A stretch of 26,498 nt of DNA from Coemansia sp. RSA 1804 (lineage: Eukaryota; Kickxellomycota; Kickxellomycetes; Kickxellales; Kickxellaceae). A model generated the notes under the pieces. It was not told the DNA's origin and searched no databases. It worked only from the letters and a program-made list of their open reading frames with translations. The stretch spans positions 1 through 26,498 of the forward strand of contig JANBTH010000213.1 in NCBI GenBank assembly GCA_027578815.1. Reading direction: 5' to 3'. Shown here in pieces: positions 20,642-26,498 of the stretch; positions within the stretch are counted from its first letter, which is position 1; each line of letters starts with the position of its first letter. A program made the position numbers and the translations under genes.

Positions 20642-21734
20642 GAGTGGTGATTATATGAGGCTGTGATATTCGAGCCAAAATATGATGTATACGCCAGAGT
20701 TGCTTACGCACATAGAGTGGTATTGAGAATAAACGGCACGTAAAGGTGCTGTGTTAAAAAGATAATATAATTAGTTGGGATATTGGTTTAAAGTACAGAA
20801 ATAGAAAAAGCAAATTTCATTGCGAACGCAAGAGAGCCAGCAAAAAGCAACAACTGCAATGAAATAAGGAATGCTGCCTCATAGGATTTTGTTGTGGGTG
20901 GAGATTCTCATCCCGCTTTTTTTCAAAGCACGTGAATAGGAAATTAATTACGGAGGACCTTCATTTGCTCAAGATTGCATACACATAGATTTAACGGTGA
21001 TCTGTGTGTGTAAAATCAGTGTTGTGTTGTTATATGGAAATATGAAAGTATCTCAACAGCAAAAAAAAACAAGAGTTGAATATGTACTGGTGTAGTTGGT
21101 GTACTTTTGTTTATATTGTAAGCTAGGTTCCAAAGATGCGACTCTTTTCTGTGCCTCTTTTTTCCATGTTCTGTCTTTTGCGATGCGAAACCAACAACCA
21201 GCCGATCCGCTCAAATGCCCTGTATCTCACAACGTAAACAACACAAGCGCTCTGCACTCTGCAATTCAACTTAATAACACAACCTTGTTGAATGTTATCT
21301 ACATGCGCACCTGCTGAAATAATTTGCTGCCATTATACAGCACAAAAACAGGGGACATGGTATGCCAAGATTTATTTTATAAATATCAAAAAACTTGTAT
21401 TTTATATTGTTCCTCCTGTTGCCAAAGGCTACCCAAAAAAGAATGCATATAATCTTAGCAAGGCAAGTGGGTTGTTGACAGTTCTGCTACTGCTCGAATG
21501 CTACTTTTTTTCCAGCATGTTTTACAATTAGCAACATCAACGCTTCATGATGGTGTTCTCTAAAATATTGCAATTTTCCAAAGCCATTGTTCTATATTCC
21601 GCACAATGAAAAGAACGGTATCTTGTCCTCAAAGTTCTTCTGCTTTCTTCTCTTCTCTTTTTCAGCCTTTTTCCTGTTCACGCATTTTTCATCTGTTTTC
21701 GAGTCTCTACACACCATCAGGATATCGCCTGAAA
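20642..21734. promoter_or_regulatory. Divergent intergenic region between the 335-aa gene and the metallophosphoesterase
   Basis: About 1.1 kb. It contains an E-box GCACGTGA (core 20929-20934), a TG-rich stretch (about 21000-21030), an A-run (about 21061-21069), and a pyrimidine-rich leader (about 21630-21700) before the phosphoesterase ATG. Small open frames at 21096-21531 show no recognisable protein. Confidence 0.5.
20929..20934. promoter_or_regulatory. E-box CACGTG
   Basis: GCACGTGA in the region between the 335-aa gene and the metallophosphoesterase, about 290 nt upstream of the former. It is a possible bHLH (Cbf1/Pho4-type) site; one hexamer alone is weak evidence. Confidence 0.3.
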
Positions 21735-23066
21735 ATGAAGCTTTTTGTGAGGCGTATTCTTTTGCTTGTTGCTATCCAGGTGTCGGTCATATTGGCTGTA
21801 TATTTGATGTTCTACAACGCACGAGCCCTAGCAGCGCGCTCGGCCATTGTTGACTGGCTTGGTCGTAAAAATATGTACCCATGTGCTTATAGAAAGCTCC
21901 CGATGGTCTTCAACCACGCAGATGGCCGCTACTACGTTGTTTGGGAGACAACGTGCGTTTTGAGCGCACCGCTGTTCGAGTGGTGGACAGACAAGAGAAA
22001 TGGCACATATGCCTCTTCTCGTACTATTGAGCCATGTTACCATAAGATTGACAGCAACCATCACCGTTACACTGTTGTGTTTGGACCAGCAGTTGATTCT
22101 ACTCACGTTCATTACAGGGTGAGCGGCTATCGATTCCCGACAAATCAATACATGATAAAAAGGCCCCATCAGGAACAAACTTTGCAGGCTTTGGTCATAT
22201 CAGACAACCAGAACGGACCGACCAACTTTAGAACTGTGCTTTCTGCTGTCAAAAAGCTGTATGACAAGCAAGGAGGCACGCCAGACTCTATAATCCATGT
22301 CGGCGATGCTGTGCAGTCGGCTGCAAAGCTTAGCGATTGGCAGACGCAGTTTTTTTCTCCAATGGAGGATGTTGGCGGCTACCACCACAGCTGTCCGCTT
22401 GTGTTTGTTCCTGGGAACCACGATCACGACAAAAGACATGGTCCTAACAACAACAACTATTACATGGACATGTACCATGGAATCTACGACACAGGTGGTC
22501 TTGGATCCAAAAAAGTTGTTGATGGCGACTATCACAGGTTCTATCACAGCGTCTCGTTGGGTGGAGCGCGTGTGATTATCCTTGACGCCGAGTGCCCGTC
22601 AAAAGAGCAAAGCAAATTCCTAGCTCGCGAGCTGCAGTCAGAGTCCTTTCGGAATGCCCGTTTCCGTATTGTCGCAGTGCACATTCCGCCATATGTTGAG
22701 TTTTGGGATCCATATACCTGGGAGCACAAAAATGAAAAGCACTGGGGCGAACATGTTCGATTGGAGTATGATCCTCTGTTTCGCGAGTATGGCGTGGATC
22801 TGGTCATTTCTGGCCATCAGCACAACTACCAGCGGTCGACTATCCGCCGCAGTACATCCTCAGAAGACGATGGATCTATTACATATGCAATTGTGGGTGG
22901 GGCGGGCGGCACCATCGATTACAAGCGCGTGGAGGATTGGAAAATGTACAATGTAACGTTTACTGACTTTCACTTTGTTTCACTTGAAATCGACGACAGA
23001 GAATTGCGGTGGTCAGCATACGATGTTTTTGGAACGACTGTCGATCAATTCAAGTTACAGCGCTGA
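21735..23066 (+). CDS. Membrane-anchored purple-acid-phosphatase-like metallophosphoesterase
   Basis: Predicted calcineurin-like phosphoesterase of the purple acid phosphatase type facing the ER/vacuole lumen or cell exterior. With the start at 21735 (aaaATGAAG) it has 443 aa and a hydrophobic signal-anchor at about 5-29. The frame is open further upstream to an ATG at 21606, but that stretch lies in the C/T-rich leader and would bury the anchor 43 residues in, so the internal ATG is preferred. Metal-site motifs in order are: ISDNQNG (Asp157), HVGDAVQS (190-191), VPGNHDHD (227-230), VAVHIPP (His316) and SGHQHNYQR (360-367); the last is the usual GHxHxYxR. A GxGG stretch (VGGAGGT) follows, as in PAPs. 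Odd points: the first motif has Ser-Asp instead of Gly-Asp, and GDAVQS lacks the GDxxY tyrosine, so iron-tyrosinate (purple) chemistry is doubtful. An N-terminal beta-sandwich probably covers residues 45-140. Confidence 0.85.
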   Translation: MKLFVRRILLLVAIQVSVILAVYLMFYNARALAARSAIVDWLGRKNMYPCAYRKLPMVFNHADGRYYVVWETTCVLSAPLFEWWTDKRNGTYASSRTIEPCYHKIDSNHHRYTVVFGPAVDSTHVHYRVSGYRFPTNQYMIKRPHQEQTLQALVISDNQNGPTNFRTVLSAVKKLYDKQGGTPDSIIHVGDAVQSAAKLSDWQTQFFSPMEDVGGYHHSCPLVFVPGNHDHDKRHGPNNNNYYMDMYHGIYDTGGLGSKKVVDGDYHRFYHSVSLGGARVIILDAECPSKEQSKFLARELQSESFRNARFRIVAVHIPPYVEFWDPYTWEHKNEKHWGEHVRLEYDPLFREYGVDLVISGHQHNYQRSTIRRSTSSEDDGSITYAIVGGAGGTIDYKRVEDWKMYNVTFTDFHFVSLEIDDRELRWSAYDVFGTTVDQFKLQR

Positions 23067-23113
23067 TTGTTGGAGTCGGCTTCATTGTAAATTGTAAAAC
23101 ATTAAATTTGGAA

Positions 23114-23151
23114 TGCCAAGACCTGCAAGCGCACTTCTAGATGTCTTGGCA
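23114..23151 (+). repeat. 9-bp perfect hairpin after the phosphoesterase gene
   Basis: TGCCAAGAC (23114-23122) pairs with GTCTTGGCA (23143-23151) over a 20-nt loop, 48 nt after the stop codon. Probably in the 3' UTR; a run of T follows at 23161. Confidence 0.7.
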
Positions 23152-23378
23152 ATGTCGCCTTTTTTGTTCTAAAGATTTTGCAAAATTCGAACGAATAGGA
23201 TGCTTCTATTTAGAACATGTTGTGCTTTATGTATGGCCATTATTCCAAACCACGAGGCTAGGTGATCTGATTAAAAAAGCAATGGTATGTAGCCTTTTGA
23301 ATTTTCAAGGTACAGTGAAGATATCTATCAGCTATCTCTGAACAGACTATGACATGATAGTTGGTCGCCAAAAACATT

Positions 23379-24406
23379 ATGAGTACATTATTACTTCAGG
23401 CTCTGGGCTGGCACAAAGGAGGCGTTTTAAAAGACAGAGCTGGCTGATATTGGACTATTAGTGAGCTGGTACAAATACAAGACTACGATTTGTTTGAAAA
23501 AAACAGCACTATCGGATATTTGATTAAAATGAGCGATGCTGTGCTTGACATGCTTCCTTCACTGCAATACAAAGGCGAGGAAACATGAGGATGCAGCACA
23601 TGTTTTAAATTTATCTGATATTAGGATTGGAAGTTAATCTAAACCGAGCCACTATTGGAGCATCGAGCCGACTCGTGGGTGATTTGGTGCTTTTCGAGGG
23701 TAAAAAGCTAGAATAAAAAGCGGATACAACAAAAGCGTGCTTTATCAGGGAATTGTAGTAAAGGCTCGTTCTTTTCTCTCCTTCGCATATACTTTTTTAT
23801 CATCCAGCAGGGATCTAACTTGTGAGTGTTGCTTTGATAGCTTGTTGAACCATCTTACGGGAAAAGGAGCATCGCGAGACGGAATCGTATCTAGAAGAGG
23901 AAGGCAGCAGCAATCTACAAATTGAAATTTTAACGATGGATGCAAGGGCTTTTGATGGTTGTGGCGAATCCATTAATAAACCCGAATCCATTGCGCTGGG
24001 TAGCAATATTGTGAACATCCTCTGGCGGTGTCGATTTTTCTGCGAAATTTCGAAATTAAGCTAATTCGAATTGGCAAGCACAGCAGTGAAATTGAGAAGT
24101 GGTCTAGTGGTGCTCAGTATGCTGCTGTCCGCGGAATGTTGACCTTTTGATAGGGGGTGTTTGTTTTGTTGGCATTGTCCAGAGGTTCTAATGGTTGCTT
24201 TGGATTCACCAGCTTTCAAATCCCCCAGCAAGAGGAATTGTGTCGGTTTAAGCTCAATATTGTTGCTGTGATTCCGTTTGTTGAGAAGGAATTATATGAT
24301 TCAATCCAGACTGCTCACATTCCTCTGCAGTTCTGGCTTTGATGTTTCCTTTTCCAAGGTGTTCTTGATAGATAAGCATATTCTTTATGGCAAAAAGCGG
24401 TTTTAA
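23379..24406 (+). pseudogene. Decayed protein-coding relic with several frameshifts (possible FunK1/Crinkler-type N-terminal region)
   Basis: No single long frame exists, but protein-like stretches hand over from frame to frame without gaps. ATG at 23379 opens MSTLLLQALGWHKGG until a stop at 23445. 23448-23585 holds ELVQIQDYDLFEKN and LIKMSDAVLDMLPSLQYKGE. The next frame to 23634 has HEDAAHVLNLSDIRIG. 23609-23713 has RLVGDLVLFEGKK; 23704-23925 has CCFDSLLNHL; 23849-24061 (71 codons) has EEEGSSNLQIEILTMDARAF. 24004-24147 has KHSSEIEKWSSGAQYAAVRG, then two stops. 24154-24342 has FVEKELYDSIQTAHIPLQFW, and 24332-24406 has SFSKVFLIDKHILYGKKRF. Pieces overlap or abut, so introns cannot explain the switches; one switch fits loss of an A from a poly-A run at 23702-23706. 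All neighbouring genes are intact, so poor sequence quality is unlikely. The layout (E-x-K, then QYA, then VFV, then LYGKKR) vaguely recalls FunK1-type proteins, but I do not firmly recognise the family. It may extend upstream to about 23290. Confidence 0.68.
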
Positions 24407-24489
24407 ACCTGCTCTCTTCGACGCGTGCTGTATTGGCAATTATTAATGCTTACAATCTGCTTTTTGCTTTTACAATCACTCTGTAGGAA

Positions 24490-24852
24490 ATGGCGAAAGC
24501 AAAGACCGGCAACAAGCGCTCCGCCCTCTCGGAGGTTGTGACTCGCGAACACACCATTCACTTGCACAAGAGCGTTATTGGCACCACTTTCAAGAGACGC
24601 ACACCAAGCGCGGTTAAGGCAATCCGTGAGTTTGCACAGAAGAACATGGGCACCAAGGACGTTCGCATTGACTCCCAGCTTAACAAGGCCCTCTGGTCTC
24701 GTGGTGTCAAGGGTGTTCCTCACCGCATCCGCGTTCGTCTGTCGCGTCGCCGCAACGATAGCGAGGATGCCGTCGAGAAGCTGTACACCTACGTTACCTA
24801 CGTTCCTGTTGCCGACTTTAAAGGCCTGCAGACGCAGACTGTCGACGAGTAA
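24490..24852 (+). CDS. RPL31: 60S ribosomal protein eL31
   Basis: Large-subunit ribosomal protein near the exit tunnel. 120 aa, one coding exon. Family blocks are clear: VVTREHTIHLHKSV (17-30), FKRRTPSAVKAIREFAQKNM (34-53), GTKDVRIDSQLNKALWSRGV (54-73) and PHRIRVRLSRRRNDSE (77-92), ending in VPVADFKGLQTQTVDE. The ATG sits four bases after CACTCTGTAG, preceded by a T-rich tract, which looks like a 3' splice site; a 5' UTR intron is therefore likely, with the promoter further upstream. Codon use is strongly biased to C/G-ending codons (CGT/CGC, AAG), as expected for high expression. Confidence 0.97.
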   Translation: MAKAKTGNKRSALSEVVTREHTIHLHKSVIGTTFKRRTPSAVKAIREFAQKNMGTKDVRIDSQLNKALWSRGVKGVPHRIRVRLSRRRNDSEDAVEKLYTYVTYVPVADFKGLQTQTVDE

Positions 24853-25217
24853 GGTCTTCTGTCTTGGAATTTTTTGTCACAGATTATAATCCTTTTTTAA
24901 GGAACAGGCGACTAAAAGGAAATAAACATTTATTCTCTATCCAACAGCTTTTGCCACTTGGTTTATTGAAAGCATTGCATTATCTTGCGATTGCCTTTGT
25001 TTCGTCGGTGTATCCCCCTTCCACTTTATTACTAAAAATTCAAATTACTTGGCTTGTTCACTGCAAACCCCCCTTCTCTGACAGCACAGCATCAAGCTAT
25101 TTAAGAGCATAATTGTATTTATCGAAGAAAATTTCGTATACGTTGCCAATGGAATGGTCAAAAGAAGTATGCAGTAGATGAAATGCGATGATGCAGGGGG
25201 TCCTCATTCAGCCCGGC
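24853..25217. other. Convergent intergenic region RPL31 / PP1 regulatory subunit
   Basis: 365 bases between the 3' ends of two converging genes. It contains the RPL31 poly(A) signal; nothing else was recognised. Confidence 0.6.
24921..24926 (+). terminator. Poly(A) signal AATAAA of RPL31
   Basis: Canonical AATAAA 69 nt after the stop codon. Confidence 0.55.
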
Positions 25218-26498
25218 TTAACAATGAAGAAGAGGTGACCGTGGACAAGACATCCATACCGTCGGTCGGACAAATGAGGATCTGTCATGTGCGGTTAGAC
25301 CCGACTTGTGGTGCGATGAGAAATCTATATTCGTATTCGTTCCACAGTAGATGTCGGTGATACTGAAAGGGAGGGAAATCCCATTGTTGCTTGACCATTC
25401 AGTCGTAGAAAATATAGGGAGGCTTTTGGTGTCAGAGGCCGCTTGCCTTGGTTCCCCAGCACCAGGATTGCTACTATGGTCGGGACCACGCTTATGTGGA
25501 TTAGTAGCGGATGTGGAAAACTTTGTTTCTGAGTAATGCATGTACCGACGGGTGTCTGCAGCTGAAACACGGTTCGGAGAAGATGAAGGTAGCATATATG
25601 CACGCTTAAATGTGTTGCTGGAAGTGCGCCGACCATGCGCAAGGATGGATGCGGTGGTTGCCAATGATGTCAAACCAGGGTCGTCGACGACAATCGGAAC
25701 TGCGGCGTTAGACTTGCTTGTAGAACAAACCGCAAGCTTGAACTCGTAATTTGCACCCTTGTTGTTGTCCCAGTGCTCTTCGCTGTTGACTCTGTAGCAG
25801 ACGCACATAGATATTGTGATTGCGCCGTCTGTAGTGGATGGTGTATCAGCTATAGGAGTGCTGAAGCGGAATCGGTCAACTCCTGGTCTGCAGCCGTCTG
25901 CACCAGTAACGACACGAAGAAATGAAGCCTGTACATCCTCGACGGATTTCCAGCCGTCGTCTGTTAAGCGTACAGCCACATACTTTTCGAACGCCAGGTT
26001 GTGGACCTTGATTGTTCCAGTTAGCATCTTGTCTGCATACCGTACAGTCTCAAGAACAACAGGCGACTCCTCAAAGGAAAGGAATGAAGGAGACGGGCCG
26101 CGGATTGGCGTTAACGTTATGGAAGAACAAGTGAAGACAGCATTAGTGTGTTTCAGATGATGGTAATCATTACAGGTTATAGCATCCCTTGATGCACATT
26201 GCGGGGCATCTGTTTTGAAGAACCAGCGCGCCTGCTCAAGCTCAGCATTAAAATGTACAAACCGAGGCATCCCTGATCTTTGATGCGTGTTAGGCCTCTG
26301 GGCGACGGAAGGCCGGGAGCTCAGACATGATTTAACAAGCTGTCCTGAACTGTTGCGAACCTCCTTGTTCTGGCGGGCAAATGCAGGCTTAGCATCTGGT
26401 GCAGCAGAAGCTTGAAGAACTAGTTTCATGGGTTGGATATGCGATTGTGCAACCGTTTTGGTTGAGCTGCATGCGTACGACGAGGATGATACGGAAAA
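25218..26498 (-). CDS. Protein phosphatase 1 regulatory subunit with CBM21 domain (Gac1/PPP1R3-like), possibly 5'-partial
   Basis: Targets PP1 catalytic subunit to glycogen or similar substrates, stimulating glycogen synthase (role known for Gac1 and PPP1R3). An ATG at 26429 gives 403 aa, but the frame has no stop up to the right edge (23 more codons), so the true start may lie outside. Counting from that ATG: RFVHF (56-60) is a good PP1-docking RVxF motif, in the usual place just before the carbohydrate module. The CBM21 domain spans about 124-232, with VVLETVRYADKMLTGTIKVH, FEKYVAVRLTDDGWKS and the hallmark WDNNKGANYEF (220-230). The C-terminal 170 residues are Ser/Thr/Asn-rich and probably disordered. 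The ordinary CBM21 cores are intact; the exact glycogen-particle target is inference. Confidence 0.9.
   Translation of the reverse strand, partial: FSVSSSSYACSSTKTVAQSHIQPMKLVLQASAAPDAKPAFARQNKEVRNSSGQLVKSCLSSRPSVAQRPNTHQRSGMPRFVHFNAELEQARWFFKTDAPQCASRDAITCNDYHHLKHTNAVFTCSSITLTPIRGPSPSFLSFEESPVVLETVRYADKMLTGTIKVHNLAFEKYVAVRLTDDGWKSVEDVQASFLRVVTGADGCRPGVDRFRFSTPIADTPSTTDGAITISMCVCYRVNSEEHWDNNKGANYEFKLAVCSTSKSNAAVPIVVDDPGLTSLATTASILAHGRRTSSNTFKRAYMLPSSSPNRVSAADTRRYMHYSETKFSTSATNPHKRGPDHSSNPGAGEPRQAASDTKSLPIFSTTEWSSNNGISLPFSITDIYCGTNTNIDFSSHHKSGLTAHDRSSFVRPTVWMSCPRSPLLHC

Noticed and set aside
21606..21734. Upstream in-frame ATG adding 43 residues to the metallophosphoesterase
   Set aside because: The added stretch comes from a C/T-rich leader and would push the signal-anchor away from the N-terminus; the ATG at 21735 has a good context.
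23815..24018. Minus-strand open frames opposite the relic
   Set aside because: They overlap the much more protein-like plus-strand segments and show no family features.
24100..24194. Pol III-like A box (TGGTCTAGTGG, 24100-24110) and B-box-like GGTTCTAATGG (24184-24194), suggesting a tRNA or SINE
   Set aside because: No cloverleaf or acceptor stem can be drawn, and the A-box bases fall inside the protein-like KWSSGAQ stretch of the relic, so the match is probably chance.

Overview
The window is nuclear DNA from a fungus. Core eukaryotic and fungal genes are interrupted by short spliceosomal introns (GT...TAG), there are no operons, and the set of proteins (Dpb11/Rad4, Tsc13, Cho2, a Cdc4-type myosin light chain, a BIM1-like secreted copper-site protein, a CBM21 glycogen-targeting PP1 subunit) is fungal. 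Gene density is high and introns are few and close to gene starts. This would suit an early-diverging lineage such as Kickxellomycotina, but that placement is inference.

Layout from left to right: (1) the 5' 1084 codons of a multi-BRCT checkpoint/replication scaffold (DPB11/rad4/TopBP1 family) on the minus strand, running off the left edge; (2) ribosomal protein eS17 (minus), whose first exon appears to be the ATG alone; (3) TSC13 enoyl reductase (plus); (4) exportin-T (plus); (5) a 204-residue low-complexity protein of unknown function (plus); (6) CHO2 phosphatidylethanolamine N-methyltransferase (plus, three exons); (7) a secreted, probably GPI-anchored BIM1/X325-type protein (minus); (8) a Cdc4-like myosin light chain (plus); (9) an unrecognised cysteine-free 335-residue protein (minus); (10) a membrane-anchored purple-acid-phosphatase-like metallophosphoesterase (plus); (11) a decayed protein-coding relic at about 23.38-24.41 kb; (12) ribosomal protein eL31 (plus); (13) a PP1 regulatory subunit with an RVxF motif and a CBM21 domain (minus), open to the right edge.

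Most genes are unrelated housekeeping genes with their own promoters. Loose themes are ER lipid synthesis (TSC13, CHO2), translation and tRNA supply (RPS17, RPL31, exportin-T), and cell cycle/cytokinesis (DPB11, CDC4-like). Two large genes are easily missed. The DPB11 homolog has no start or stop inside a single open frame of the window. The relic shows only when translations in all three plus frames are read side by side: protein-like stretches hand over from frame to frame with no room for introns between them.

The least ordinary items are the frame-shifted relic directly upstream of RPL31, the predicted His-brace copper protein, the 692-nt intron after the ATG of RPS17, and two unrecognised proteins. 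I saw no mobile element with intact ends, no tRNA or rRNA gene and no CRISPR array.
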